Assembly (NCBI RefSeq): GCF_030269925.1
Contig: NC_085133.1
Location: forward strand, 1,012,001-1,076,000
Length of the DNA stretch: 64,000 bases
From: Bombyx mori
Lineage: Eukaryota; Arthropoda; Insecta; Lepidoptera; Bombycidae
Reading direction: 5' to 3'
A program made the translations under genes and the position numbers. Positions 42,281 through 54,310 of this stretch are shown in pieces. Numbering within the stretch: position 1 is the first letter of the stretch; every line of letters begins with the position of its first letter. The notes beneath the pieces are model-generated. The model was given only the letters and a program-made list of their open reading frames with translations, was not told the origin of the DNA and ran no database searches.

Positions 42281-42328
42281 TTGCAAAGAACTTTCAATGA
42301 AGATATGAATGACATGGATGGAGTGAAA
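42281..42328 (+). other. Orphan exon-like segment
   Basis: tttatattccag acceptor, 16 open codons (L-Q-R-T-F-N-E-D-M-N-D-M-D-G-V-K), then gtatgt donor. Its phase (0 in, 0 out) does not join the protease signal exon or exon 2. It may be a chance match or part of an unseen gene. Confidence 0.2.
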
Positions 42329-42349
42329 GTATGTTTAAAATACCCGCAA

Positions 42350-42690
42350 ATATTTTTTTATTTTTTTTATTTATTACACTTCATATAAAAATTTACATTG
42401 GCGGACTTAATGCCTAAGGCATTCTCTACCAGTCAACCAAAGGTAGTGCAGAGTAAATAGTGGTAGGTTAATTATTGTTACATGTTACGCAATTTTAGGC
42501 AATGTTATAATCATTATTCTTCTGCCCTTCTCGCAGTCACTTGGGGTCGGCGCAACATGTTTCCTCTTTCCATACTCCTCTATCATATACCATTTCTTCG
42601 CTCACTCCCCTCTTACATATGACAATGTTTCACGCAATCCATCCATTTCTTCATAGGTCTACCTCTTCCTCTAAAGCCTTCCGTTAGGCA
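42350..42690 (-). mobile_element. LINE fragments (L3 tail, then RT C-terminus of an RTE-like LINE)
   Basis: gcggacttaatgcctaaggc near 42402; then 42530-42690 reverse-encodes a basic K-W-I-D-C-V-K-type tail similar to that at 36640-36740. Confidence 0.45.
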
Positions 42691-42699
42691 ATGTTATAA

Positions 42700-43555
42700 T
42701 ATAGGTAAATAAATACCCGCAAATGTTAAAGTTATATCTTACGTAATGTTAGGCAATGTTATACGCAAATGTTTTAATATAAATAAATACCTGCAAAAGT
42801 TTTAAATTAGCCTTAATTCACTACACCCAAGTCTGAAATGAACTGCATTCTCACACAGTCTGTCAAGTTCGACCTCATGTCGTAAGAACGGTGGAATCTG
42901 CATTGTTATATACGCTGATACTCACTTAACGCTAGTCCGTGAGTATATCTATCTGTTTTGATCCTTGATATGGGTCTGATCTCCACAGCTTGATGTTGAG
43001 ACGTTTCTATGATGTGGTGTGGGAAGTTTCTCTCCTATTATTCCAATTCCTCTAAGAAATTAATCAAACTCAAGATGTTTTTGATGTGAAACATATAAAG
43101 GCGCATGTAAAACCGATTGCTGGCGTGGCGACGCATGCTGTGGCGACTCTTCGCCGTGCTATATGATAGTATGATAGTTTTCATATTATTATGTACAATT
43201 TATATGTAGTAGCGCTGCGTATTAAGAAACGGTCATTTCCGTTTCTTAATATTAATATTTTATTATTAATTATGCCACATGAACCTGTAAAAAATAATAT
43301 CAATGTTTCACATCTCCAGCCTTCACGCGGTGGTTCATTTTTTTATGTTAGTATCGACCTCAACGACCGAGTACACATTTAAATAAACCGTGAATTGCGT
43401 TCACATACTATTAAAGCCTATACCTAGTCATGACTAAAATAATGAATGAATGATTGAATGAATTATTTATTTTATTTCAGACCACAACAACAAATCCATA
43501 TGTGTACATAGTATCATTGAAACATACTTAAAATTAACAAAACCAATCAAAAAAG
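42700..43555. other. Intergenic, no gene seen
   Basis: AT-rich; no recognised repeats apart from short simple-sequence runs. Confidence 0.4.
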
Positions 43556-43558
43556 ATA

Positions 43559-43940
43559 TCTATATATTAATACGTGAATCAAAAACTTTGTATCCCTTTT
43601 TACGAAAATTGCGCGAGCGGAGGAGTACGAAATTTTCCACACTTATAGAGAAGAAGTGCACAATGCTAATATTTTTTAAAAATAATGCATGAAAGATACA
43701 TTAAATCAATAAAGAAAACATTACACACACTACATACCATGTATTTGACTCACACACGCATGCATACTATTTATTGTCAAACTTTTGTTCTTGGCGTCTG
43801 TTGTCAAATTGAGAATAGAATAAATATTGTTTGCCTTTGTTAATATTTTTATAGTGTAGTCTTGGCGAAATTTGTGATTATAGAAGTATAAAATACAATC
43901 CAATTAATTATAGTCGAATTTCGACTACTGCGGGACCTCT
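43559..43940 (+). mobile_element. Helitron, forward orientation
   Basis: Starts tctatatattaatacgtgaa and ends tcgactactgcgggacctct. It lies about 165 bp before the protease signal exon. Confidence 0.7.
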
Positions 43941-44104
43941 CAGTTGAATACATTTCAAATATTTCATTCAACTTCGAACCAACCATAATGCAGTCATTTA
44001 CAATGTTACCCGATTGTTACGTACGTCATGTAACATAATTATTAAAGACTGCTACCGTTCCTTGTACGTTTTGCTTCGGAACATTTACAATTTAACATCC
44101 GACC

Positions 44105-44174
44105 ATGACTTGGTGTCACTTACCGTTTGTCGTCTTGTTTTCATTACAATTCATCGCGGCCGATTTCAACAATG
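44105..44174 (+). CDS. Serine protease exon 1 (signal peptide)
   Basis: M-T-W-C-H-L-P-F… to D-F-N-N plus one base, donor gtatgt. Phase 1 matches exon 2 of both copies. No second version was found upstream of 55733. Confidence 0.8.
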
Positions 44175-47100
44175 GTATGTGAATTCGTAGAAAAATAGTA
44201 TCCAAATTTTCAAAACTTCTTGGCTTAAAGGATAAGATGTCCGGTGCAATCGTATCTAGCGATGCACCGGTGTTCGAATCTCGCAGGCGGGTACCAATTT
44301 TTCTAATGAAATATGTACTTAACAAATGTTCACGATTGACTTCCACGGTGAAGGAATAGCATTGTGGAATAAAAATCAAACCCGTAAAATTATAATTTGC
44401 GTAATTACTGGTGGTTGGACCTCTTGTGAGTCCGCACGGGTAGGTACCACCACCCTGCCTATTTCTGTCGAGAAGCAGTAATGCGTTTCGGTTTGATGGG
44501 CGGGACAGCCGTTGTAACTATACTGAGACCTTAGAACTTATATCTCAAGGTAGGTGGCGCATTTACGCTGTAGATGTCTATGAGCACCAGTGACCATTTA
44601 ACGTCAGGTGGACTGTGAGCTCGTCCACCAATCTAAACAATAAAAAATAATATGTGATAGGACGCATCGTTCCTAAGAATATATTGTGAAACACATTAAT
44701 GTACATTTTATTTAGCTAATAACATTTAGTCCGTAGATACAAAAATTATTTTAGTACATTTACGATAACTAGAGGTCCCGCAGTAGTCGAAATTCGACTA
44801 TAATTAATTGGAATTGTAAGTTTGTACACTGTTATGATTATATTTTATACTTCTATAATCACAAATTTCGCCAAGACTAGACTATACAAAATATTAATAA
44901 AGACAAACAATATTTAATCTTAATTTGACAACAGACGTCAAGAGCAAAAGTTTGACAATAAATAGTATGCATGCGTGTGTGCGTCAAATACATGGTATGT
45001 AGTGTGTGTAATGTTTTATTTATTGATTTAAGGTATCTTTTATGCATTATTTAAAAAAAATATTAGCATTGTGCACTTCTTCTCTATATTCTCTATAGGT
45101 GTGGAAAATTTCATACTCCTCCGTCTGCGCAATTTTCGTAAAAAGGGATACAAAGTTTTTGCTTCACGTATTAATATATAGATTAGTGACTCTGGGAGAC
45201 TAGAAATCAAGCAAAATATTTAATTACTACCTGTTCATATTTTTTTAAAGGGATTTTTTGACCTGGTAACAAAGACATTTAGGTCATGTCTTATTTTAAT
45301 TTATATTCTTATTTTTATGAAAAATTATAATATGGAGTGAAATGAAATGAAATGATATGAAATATAATCTCAGTAAAATGGTGGTCATTTACTGAAAAAT
45401 TTTCAGTGGACTTTTTGGAGGATACTGAGAAGTTATGTCCAGCGGCTTTGTTTCGTTTTCCCATATTTGTGCACTTTCACAGATATTAAACAGTAAATAA
45501 AACACTGCTATTACACATTTAAACCTGAAGAAACACTAAATAGACAAAATAAAACAAATCACAACACTTCACTCCTCGCGTTCCCGCCAAAAAGTCATTA
45601 CGGATGATTTAAAAAATAAACTCTCCTTTCAGTTACATACAAAGGGAAATTGTCACCTGAATGCGTGAAGAAATACCACCGCATCTACGTCACCAAGAGG
45701 AGTGCGCCAAGAAACTACCAGTACTTCCACGAGGCTATGTCCGACCAATCCAGTGATGCTGATGATGAAGTATGCTTTAAAGCTTGAAACTTGCAAGCAC
45801 AATTTGTAGCTTTAGCTATAGGCACATAATTTTCTTTAAATTATAATCAAATATCTTTATTCCACTAACAAAACCAGTATAAGGGCGAACTCTATGTTAT
45901 AAAGCTAGTCATTAGATCCATTATATATGAAGGAGCAGGCTGGTTCCATGGTGTTTTTAAAATGCGACGCCATTCTCTTCATCATTACCATTGCATTAAA
46001 CCCACTGAGCTTCTCGCCGGATCTTCTCAGTGGGTCGCGTTTCCGATCCGGTGGTAGATTCTGCAAAGCACTGCTCTTGCTGGGGTCAGTGTTAGCAACT
46101 CTCCGGTTTGAGCCCCGTGAGCTCACCTACAAACGTTAGGGTGAAGCTGAAATAGCCTCTCAAGGCTATCAGCGCAGGTAGGAAAAAAAAATTGCTTTGC
46201 ATAGTGATAGTAATTAAGACTCATTTTTCCAATGAATTCCGTTTATTACATTCCAAGCCTACATTGATATCAACAGAGACTTCCGCTCCGTTCGACAGCT
46301 CAGGCTGGAATGTTTTGAGCGTTTTTTTTTCTTTCCTACCTAAGCTGATAGTCTGAGATGCTATTTCAGCGTAACCTTAACTAGTAGGTGAGCTCACGGG
46401 GCTCAAACCTGACGACGTTGCTAACACGAACCCTAGCAAGAGCAGTGCTTCGCAGAATCTACCACCGGATCGGAAACGCGACCCACTGAGAAGATCCGGC
46501 GAGAAACTCAGTGGGCTGTGTCTGTGGGCTAATTTACTCGTCGAGCCCTTCGTCGCAAGCGACGGCTTCGACGGAAACGATGACCGGTGCTTGAGGTACC
46601 TAAAAGCACCGTTAGTGGATAGGGAGGATCCGAAATGACTTTGTTTTTAGCCACAATAGTCATTAGTATTTATAGTAGAAAGCGGGGGTATCTTAATCAT
46701 GAATTCTCCTGAACACCGTCTTAAACAGTTATTGACAAGCGTAATATTATGGAAACAGTTAACTTTAACTATTTTTAGTTAACTAAATAGTGACGTTGCG
46801 CTGACATAATATCTAATATATAAAATTCTCGTGTCACAATGTTCGTTCCCATACTCCTCCAAAACCGCTTGACCGATTCTCACGAAATTTTTTATGCATA
46901 TTCAGTAAACCTGAGAATCGGCTACTATCTATTTTTCATACCCCTAAGTGATTAGGGTTGTCCACCCCTAACATATTTTTTTTATTTTGACATATTTTTT
47001 TTGTTATAGTAAGGTATTATGTGGTTGAATGAGGTTTTGTTATTTTTATTATATATTCCCTCATCGTTTACAGCGCTACATACCTCTTTCACTCATTTAC

Positions 47101-50100
47101 CACATCCTTACACACTTACAATAAGTTAGTATTTTTTTCTACACTAGAAATTCCCCATAAATCTTATATATGGCAAAACAACGTTTGCCGGGTCAGCTAG
47201 TAAGTATATAATATTCACAGTTGTATATATAAGATCAAAAACAAAATGAGCTTGTGAGGGTCAGCCACGCTTTACTATAACTGGCTAATTTGTATTAAGG
47301 TCCTATATAATACTTGCCTGGTACTGTGACAGACATTTTCTCTGGAATGCCAACCACAACTGAAAAAAGAAATGTAATTATCGAGAATTATTTATTATAG
47401 AAAATTAGACGGTAGTAGCACAATATTCGAATGTCGATAATACCTTATATTTGTTCATTCTAACAAAACCTGTCAATTATTGGAAACGTCGGACACGAGA
47501 TTAAGCCGCAAAAATTACTGGTGGTAGGGTCTGTTGGGAGTCCGCACGGGGTTGGTACCACCACCCTGCCTATTTCTGCCGTGAAGCAGTAATGCGATTT
47601 GAAGGGCGGGGCAGCCGTTGTAACTATACTGAGACCTTAGAACTTATATCTCCAGGTGGGTGGCGGCATTTACGTTGTAGATGTCTATGGGCTCCAGTAA
47701 TCACTTAACACCAGGCGGGCTGTGAGCTCGTCCACCCATATAAGCAATAAAAAAAAATATATTAACGACTGGGCAGAGTTGAAGAAAATACTAAATAGAG
47801 ATAGCTAGATATGAGATACTTTATTTTTGCTTTAAGATAGTATTAAATCTCCCTTTTCGCTTTGAAACGCATTTATTACACCCTGTATACTATATTTTTG
47901 AGCCGATAATAAAAAAAAAACACTTGGAAAACTAATGTATAGAGCTCCAAAACTAATAATATTTATATTTGGGTTCAAGATTAAATGGCGAATCGTTGGC
48001 GGGGACCAAGTTAGCATCAAACAAATTCCCTATCAAGTACTCTATGGTATGTATTGCGGTGGAGTTCTGATAGCACCAGACTGGGTTCTGACGGCTGCTC
48101 ACTGCAAGTAAGCACTCAATTATTTTTTCTTCTTCTTGATTCGGATTCTTGAAAACGACCATACCTTAACACCAGATGGGTCCAACATTATTTTGAAGTC
48201 GTGACGAATAGCATGCGTCTGGCACGTGTTTAGGATAGGACATCAAGCGATGTGATGATGCCCGTGTTAAAATCCCGTAGACGGGTACCGATTTTTCTAA
48301 AGCAAACGTGCGAAATTTGCTTAAATACTGGTGTTAGGTCGGTTTTGTGCTGTTGGTAAGTGGTAAAGATCCACTTAAGTTTGAGCACTGTAAGCTTGTT
48401 GGCTCGTTAAAGGAGTTAATTAACCATAAGACTTTCTCTTTTAGAGACAAAAGCGACTTCATCCTAGCCGGTTCGACATACAGGAGTAGGGCAACTCGAT
48501 ATCCCGTTTGCGCTCACTTCTTTCATCCGTTGTGGAACTCGTCTTCAAAACTCCACAGCCATGACTATGACTATCAACTGCTCTTGTTGGAAGTGGCAGT
48601 GCCAGTGACCATGGAAAGTAGACCTGTTGCTATAGGCCATGCTAACGACATCCAGCCAGGGGCTTTGATCTCGGTCAGCGGTTGGGGCCACATCGAGTAT
48701 AAGGTAAATTTAATTGACTTTTGTAGATAGACAAGAATTGCATTGATGATAAACTAGTCTCATTATAGCCCACCTGATGTATGAGCCATCTTTCAATGCT
48801 GCCAGCGTTACGACATCAGACCCGTGCTTTTAAGCTCTCCAAGCACCTGTCACCGTTCTCTTTTTTTCCTACCCATTCTAGTAACCTCGAGGGGTTATAC
48901 TAGATTCGCTGAACGAGTAGTTGAGCGCACGGGGCTCTAACCTGGTGACGTGGCTAATACTAGCCCTAGCAAGAGCAGTGCTTCGCAGAATCTACCACCA
49001 GATCGGAAACGCGACCCACTGACAAGATCCGGCGAGAAACTCAATGGGTTATGTCTCTGGGTTAGATAAAGAATACGAAGGTTCAACCAAATGTCTCAAG
49101 GTGGGTCAAGGGACTTAATAAAAAAACGGTTCTCATGGTGCTGAAGTATAAGTGACTCTTGTTAATAAAGCTATAACATGTCCTTCTTCAAACGAGGCTT
49201 GTGGAGAGTACTTAGCGGTAGGCAGCCACTTAGTTTTGCTCCTGGCATTGCTGACGTCTATGAGCCACGGTAACCACTCATCATCTGCTGGTTTACTCGC
49301 CGAGCACTTCGTCGCAAGGGACAGGTTCGACGAGAATGGTGACCAGTGTTTGAGTTATCTAAAATTAACATTAGTAGATCGCGAGGATCCGAAATGACGT
49401 GTCATCCGACGTGTTAACCGTTCTCATTGTGCAAACTAGCCCATAAACATAACCCACTGAGTTTCTCACCTAATCTTCTCAGTGGGTCGTGACTCAGCGA
49501 AGCACTTCTCTTGCTGGTGCTAGTGTTAGCAAGTCCTCCCAAGTTGACCCTCGTGAGCTCACCTACCAAACGGAGCATAGTTGAAATAGCATCCTAGGTT
49601 AGCAAGTAGGTAGGGCAAAAAAACATTAAGCCGAAATTTCAATTGTATTGTGTATAGTCAGTGCAATTATTTGAACCGGAAAACATTAATGCTTCGTGGT
49701 AGAACGCAGTTAGTGGTACTTACCCATTAGTAACATTATTATTTTAAATACACACTGTGGACTTTCAATTAGGGTGTAAATTAAACACGTAGTGTTACAA
49801 ATTAGAGATCACATCACTATGTTAATATTCAACTAATATGTAACAAACTACTGGATAGATATTAGAGTATATTCATAATGAAACGAAATGCGTTTATTTC
49901 AGGCAACTTAAGCCCATAAATTAATGTCACATACGATTACATAATATTTAAATCAAAATACAATAAAATTAAAATTTATAAGAGTGATTAAAAATAAAAA
50001 TGAAAACAAATCAAATGAAAGTGAATGAAAATTATAAAAATTTAAAGGAACTGATATAATAAATAATGAAATAATGTTAAGTGAGTAACCGCCACCATAC

Positions 50101-52787
50101 CAGTCACTGTATTGGATTATGATTGGAATAAGATTGGAGATAGATGCTTATTACAACTAACAGTGTCTTATATAGAGGCAGTCCAGTCTGTCGGCAATCA
50201 TAGCCAGGATATGCTTATGATAATGATATTTTAAAATGGTTTAAATCTTAATATTGTGAGGAAACGGTCCTAAAAAGACTTGTATAGACTACGTAAAAGA
50301 GGATCTTCGAGGGAATGGTTGTAATTAATACGCTTTTATTAGCTTCAGACGTATGTATGTTAGTATGTAACGGAATCTTTGAACATGATTTTGACCGCCT
50401 TCAAAACGTCGGACTAACTCGAAATTTGGTATACTTATTAAGGATCGATGACAATTCAATATTTAAAAAAATAAATTGAAATGCAACAAAAAAATTAAAA
50501 ATAAATAATAGTTTAAAAAAAGCGTGGGGTGCATGGTATCAGTAGTTATATATATTTTATGAACACATATGAGTAGAAGGGTTATTTTTGATAATATCCT
50601 GAAGAGTACCCTACGCTTTTTTACAATAAAATAATTTTTTCTTACACTATATTTTTAATACAAATTTATTTAAATTTATTTTGTATTTTTTAGTTGGATT
50701 TTCTATAAAAGCGTATTTTGTTAGTTTTTTTAAATTTTCTCTCTCTCTCTCTCTTTCTCTTCGATCGGTCTCTCACTGCTGAGGATCGTGACTCCGTCCG
50801 ATTCCGTCAACCAGCTGTCTCCATCGATCCTTTTTTGTAGCTTGGTGGAGTGCGTCACTGACAGGTACCCCCAGTTCCTCCGCTATTTGGTCCGACCACC
50901 GTTTGGAGCCCCTACCCCTAGGCCTTTTTTCTATTTTACCGGTCATCACAAGGCGTTCCAAATTGCTATATTTTTAAACTATTATTTTTAATAATAAAAT
51001 CTTCGTGTGTACAGAGCAGGCTGATGCAAGACGTGGTTCGTCGGGCGTATATTCCTGTCATCAGTTATTACGAGTGCAAATCTTTACCGCTGCCAAACTA
51101 CAGGAATATTACGACTAGAATGTTCTGCGCCGGCTACAAGAATGGAACTAAGGATTCTTGTCAAGTAAATAAATTGAATTACTTTTTCGGTTAGATAAGA
51201 GAACTTGCATATCTCACGGATAACCTGGTGCCTAATTTTAATGGAGTTTATAGACCCTACTCGTTTGGAACATCTATGTCTAGTGAGGGTCTTTTGTCCT
51301 TTATGTTTGGTAGCATTATCGTCTTCTCGCATTAAAACTGTATAATCTCAAAACTCACTAAATTTTACAGCAGAGTGTTTTAAAGGTTTAACATATTATT
51401 ATGATATTTTTAATATTAATCATCTTTGCAACATTTGCTTTTTAGTTTTTACCTGTTACATTATCTGTCTTTTAAAGTAAGGTAAAATTATGCATTAATT
51501 TTGTTAATAGTAGTCAAAATATAGGTAAACTAAAAAAAAAAGGGTGCGTGTACTTATGTACGCGCGTAAGAAGTTATACTTTATTTTTATTAAATTTATT
51601 TCTTTTTTCTTATTTAAATTTTAACCAATTTGAAAAAAAAATCGGTTAAACAACATCCTCAAAGACGCATATTGGACATCCCTTTTCTTGACATCGTATA
51701 AATTCGGTAATTCTCGGTACAATTCGGAAAGTTCACCTCCGGCTATATTCAGACTCGCCAAGTTACGTCGGTCGTATTGTAATGAGCGATTTAGTGGGCA
51801 ACTTCATTCTGTTAATTTTGTGTCACGGTGCGCGCGCATCGTAAAATTTCACTCTCATCAATTTTTCATAACGCTCCTAAAGAAGTATAACTTAAAAAAA
51901 AAAAATACTAAAATACATTCTTTTGACAGTATTTATGAGAAAAATACTGGTGATACCAAATAAATTCCGCATATTAACTCAATTACGAATATTTTTGGAA
52001 ATTGTACACTTTTAATACGAAAAGACGATATGTTTCACAGAGAATACCAAGCCGGTATTCCTTTTTTTTTGCTTAGATGGGTGGACGAGCTCACAGCCCA
52101 CCTGGTGTTAAGTGGCTACTGGAGCCCATAGACATCTACAATGTAAATGCGTCACCCACCTTGAGCTATAAGTTCTAAGGTCTCAGTATAGTTACAATGG
52201 CTACCCCACCCTTCAGACCGAAACGCATTACTGCTTCACGGCAGAAATAGGCGGGGTGGTGGTACCTACCCGTGCGGACTCACAAGAAGTCGTACCACCA
52301 GTGATTCCTTGAGATAATCCCCTCGTTTTCATTTTAAAATCACAGTACTAACACAGAGAGCAGAATTCATCTGTACTACACGGGACTACTGTGTTTGTTA
52401 TACCACGCACCATTAAAGCTCCACAGTATTCCCTAAGATGTCGCTACCTAGACTCAATATTGTGTGACTGTTTATTTCGGAAGAATTCATTAGCTCACAC
52501 CAGACAGAGACACAATGGCGAAACAGGCGCGTGTGGGCTTAAAAGTTGTCTTTAAATCCTAAATAAACTTATTATTGTACAGTAAACTCTCTACTGATAC
52601 TATCTAGAAGCATTGTAGACTGTGTTTTATCCAGGGTGACTCCGGTAGTCCTGCTATTATCAAAGGAAAGCTGGTTGGCATAGTGTCCTTCGGCGTCGGC
52701 TGTGCAGTGAAGAACCAGCCAGGGGTTTATACCGACGTGCCTATCGCCAGAGCCTGGATACGATCCGTTACGGGTCTACCGCTTTGA
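44105..52787 (+). CDS. Secreted trypsin-like serine protease, complete, 298 residues, six exons
   Basis: Exons 44105-44174, 45633-45769, 47980-48107, 48445-48703, 51015-51164, 52635-52787; all GT/AG, all phases join, 897 nt in total. Residues 1-19 form a signal peptide ([13 protein letters not shown]). A pro-region of about 50 residues ends W-R73 before I74-V-G-G, the classical activation cleavage. Catalytic triad: H110 in T-A-A-H-C, D154 in D-Y-Q-L-L-L, S251 in G-D-S-G-S-P. D245, six residues before the Ser, matches Asp189 of trypsin, so cleavage after Lys/Arg is expected. G-V-Y-T and S-F-G-V-G-C-A support an S1A chymotrypsin fold. No clip or other extra domain is visible; the acidic S-D-A-D-D-E run ends the pro-region. 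Probably a secreted zymogen (digestive, haemolymph or reproductive; site unknown). The five downstream exons are duplicated at 55733-62790. Confidence 0.9.
44212..44646 (+). mobile_element. Bm1-type SINE, full length
   Basis: Head ttggcttaaaggataagatg … gtgttcgaatctc, body and tail. It starts about 40 bp after the signal exon donor. Confidence 0.78.
44769..45182 (-). mobile_element. Helitron, intact copy
   Basis: From actagaggtcccgcagtagt to gcttcacgtattaatataga. Together with 43559-43940 (opposite orientation) it brackets the signal exon. Confidence 0.75.
45240..45597 (-). mobile_element. GGCGGG SINE-like element
   Basis: ttttttaaagggattttttg to tcgcgttcccgccaaaaag. The left boundary of the protease tandem duplication falls inside it. 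Confidence 0.72.
45633..45769 (+). CDS. Serine protease exon 2 (pro-region)
   Basis: Acceptor ctcctttcag, donor gtatgc. Reads [10 protein letters not shown] to S-S-D-A-D-D-E. Only this frame is open. Confidence 0.82.
46000..46195 (+). mobile_element. LINE 3' fragment (family L2)
   Basis: cccactgagcttctcgccgg to ctctcaaggctatcagcgca. Duplicated at 56098. Confidence 0.6.
46325..46640 (-). mobile_element. LINE 3' fragment (family L2), inverted relative to 46000
   Basis: cctacctaagctgatagtct to gatagggaggatccgaaatg. Duplicated at 56430. Confidence 0.6.
46812..47201 (+). mobile_element. Helitron-like element ending GCCGGGTCAGCTAGT
   Basis: Same family as 3030; duplicated at 56908. Confidence 0.65.
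47515..47755 (+). mobile_element. Bm1-type SINE, head missing
   Basis: Body and tail; present in both copies of the duplication (57610), so older than it. Confidence 0.72.
47980..48107 (+). CDS. Serine protease exon 3 (activation site, catalytic His)
   Basis: Acceptor tgggttcaag, donor gtaagc. I-K-W-R|I-V-G-G-D to T-A-A-H-C. Confidence 0.93.
48445..48703 (+). CDS. Serine protease exon 4 (catalytic Asp)
   Basis: Acceptor ctcttttag, donor gtaaat. Contains [10 protein letters not shown] and ends S-G-W-G-H-I-E-Y-K. Confidence 0.93.
48868..49070 (-). mobile_element. LINE 3' fragment (family L2)
   Basis: Contiguous in copy 1; the copy-2 counterpart is split by a SINE at 59101. Confidence 0.55.
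49175..49290 (+). mobile_element. LINE 3' fragment (family L1)
   Basis: acatgtccttcttcaaacga to tctatgagccacggtaacca; apparently absent from copy 2. Confidence 0.5.
49440..49620 (+). mobile_element. LINE 3' fragment (family L2)
   Basis: aacccactgagtttctcacc to gcatcctaggttagcaagta. Confidence 0.5.
50327..50717. mobile_element. MITE-like element with outer and inner inverted repeats
   Basis: Outer ends aatacgcttttattag / ctataaaagcgtatt. Inner inverted pair agcgtggggt / accctacgct at about 50521 and 50610. No coding capacity. The copy-2 counterpart is 60465-60856. Confidence 0.55.
50745..50965 (-). mobile_element. LINE RT C-terminal fragment (RTE-like)
   Basis: Minus-strand ORF 50773-50961 with the [12 protein letters not shown] motif and …D-R-W-R-Q-L-V, as at the end of RTE-like ORF2 proteins. 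Duplicated at 60890. Confidence 0.6.
51015..51164 (+). CDS. Serine protease exon 5
   Basis: 50 codons, phase 0 at both ends, acceptor gtgtacag, donor gtaaat. Ends [14 protein letters not shown], including the substrate-pocket Asp. Confidence 0.93.
51530..51905. mobile_element. Insertion present in copy 1 only, MITE-like
   Basis: Copy 2 lacks about 350 bp here (junction near 61665). Short inverted motif aagttatactt at both ends (51569 and, reversed, 51880s). No ORF of note. Confidence 0.5.
52065..52307 (-). mobile_element. Bm1-type SINE, head missing
   Basis: Shared with copy 2 (61845). Confidence 0.7.
52635..52787 (+). CDS. Serine protease exon 6 (catalytic Ser, stop)
   Basis: G-D-S-G-S-P to …S-V-T-G-L-P-L then TGA. 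AATAAA follows at 52792. Confidence 0.93.
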   Translation, partial: GDSGSPAIIKGKLVGIVSFGVGCAVKNQPGVYTDVPIARAWIRSVTGLPL

Positions 52788-52791
52788 AATC

Positions 52792-52797
52792 AATAAA
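52792..52797 (+). terminator. Poly(A) signal of the first protease gene
   Basis: AATAAA five bases after the stop codon; conserved in the second copy at 62795. Confidence 0.6.
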
Positions 52798-52919
52798 AAT
52801 ATCGGAGGACGCCTTGAGTTTTAAATACACTGAACATTTAATCTGTTTTTTTTTTAGGCTTGATGTCGATTTTTCAAATGTACTAAATAGCGGTTGTCTG
52901 GATCTTATTTTTTTGTAAT

Positions 52920-53035
52920 GTGCCCTTATAGGCAGACGAGCATCGGCCAACCTGATGGTGAGGGCTTACCGTCGCCCACGGACTTCAGCAATGCCTGGGG
53001 TAGAGCCAAGCCTCTGCCTACCGTTACACCCAGAA
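52920..53035 (-). mobile_element. LINE 3' UTR fragment (family L1)
   Basis: tgcccttataggcagacgag; copy 2 at 62920. Confidence 0.5.
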
Positions 53036-53486
53036 CCCTACCGTTAATCAGAAGGTATCATTGCTTTGCGGCAAAATAGGTCTTACCTACCTGGGTTGGC
53101 TTACAATATGCCCTACAACCAATGGGTTCTAGTTGATGATCGTAATACGTTGGTGTAATACTTGTAGAAAGCTGTTACTCATTCCCGTGGTCACCTTTGA
53201 TGGCATCTGCAGGAAGAGACTGTGTACTCAATGGACACTATACTTACCGATGTCTTATTGTCTCATGGCGCAAGATGGATGGTATTCACGTGATGTGCAT
53301 GAGCGGTATCTAATTAACGTCAGGCCATATTGTGCACTGGTGCAAAAAATCTTTGAAATACGTATCCCAATATAATATGTTCTCTTTATATGTGCACTAG
53401 CTTTTAACTGTTAAAAACGACTCCACTCGTGTTAAAGCAGAAAAAAGTATGTCTTGGTGCGTGGTTATCTTTCTCGTTGAAATATT

Positions 53487-53912
53487 ATGGCTATGATAGG
53501 TATGATAGGTAGCGAAACTTGGTTTGTTCGCAAGGACTTGATCAAAAAACTTCAAGTGTTTGTGAATAAGTGCCTGCGTCAGATTTTGAAAATCTTTTGG
53601 CCTGAGAAGATCACTAACAAAGAGCTGTGGAGGATCACTAAGCAGACACCAATGGAGAAGGAGATCCTTACGCGGAAGTGGCATTGGATTGGTCAGACTT
53701 TGAGAAAGCCCGATACCCACCTATCAAAGAGAGCACTGACCTGGAAAGTGTCTGGTAAAAGGAAGAGAGGCCGCCCCAGAACAACTTGGCGTCGCTCGGT
53801 GGAGCAGGAGCTAGGGGTCTTGGGCATGAGGTGGGAGGACCTAGAACAGACTGCCCAAGACCGATATAAATGGAAAAATTTGATTCGAGCCCTACACCCC
53901 AGCAGAGGGTAA
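53487..53912 (+). pseudogene. C-terminal part of an RTE-like LINE ORF2
   Basis: 141 open codons: S-E-T-W-F-V-R-K-D-L… T-R-K-W-H-W-I-G… K-R-K-R-G-R-P-R-T-T-W-R-R. This is the basic tail seen after the reverse transcriptase in RTE-type LINEs. The RT and endonuclease are absent. Confidence 0.7.
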
Positions 53913-54114
53913 TAGGAAAGAATGATGATGAATGATGATATAATAGGTTCTCTAGGTATATCTGGAAATAAATGTACACAAAATTTCATTATGGTTGATT
54001 GAGCGTCATAAGACGTGAAAGCGTAGTGAACAAACAGACTTTCGCATTTTAAATATAGATGGCATGGATTAGATTGTAAAGTTTCAAACGGACTGTGTGT
54101 TGTTCTTGTAGTTC

Positions 54115-54310
54115 ACGGGCCATCTGGTGTTAAGTGTTTACTGGAGCCCATAGACATCAACAGCGTATCATAACTGTTGCCACCTTAATGGTAGGCAGCG
54201 GATGCCCCAACTGACAACTGACAAGCAGAAACGCATTACTGCTTCACGGCAGAAATAGGCAGGGTGGTGGTACCTACCCGAGTGGACTCACAAAGCATCC
54301 TACCACAAGT
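54115..54310 (-). mobile_element. Bm1-type SINE, old and deleted
   Basis: gccatctggtgttaagtgtt to atcctaccacaagtt, with internal losses. Confidence 0.55.

Larger units (their letters stand above)
45412..53745 (+). repeat. Tandem duplication, copy 1
   Basis: Near-identical to 55507-63750 (offset 10,100 at 46,000, falling to 9,993 at 53,490 through indels). Contains protease exons 2-6. Confidence 0.9.
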
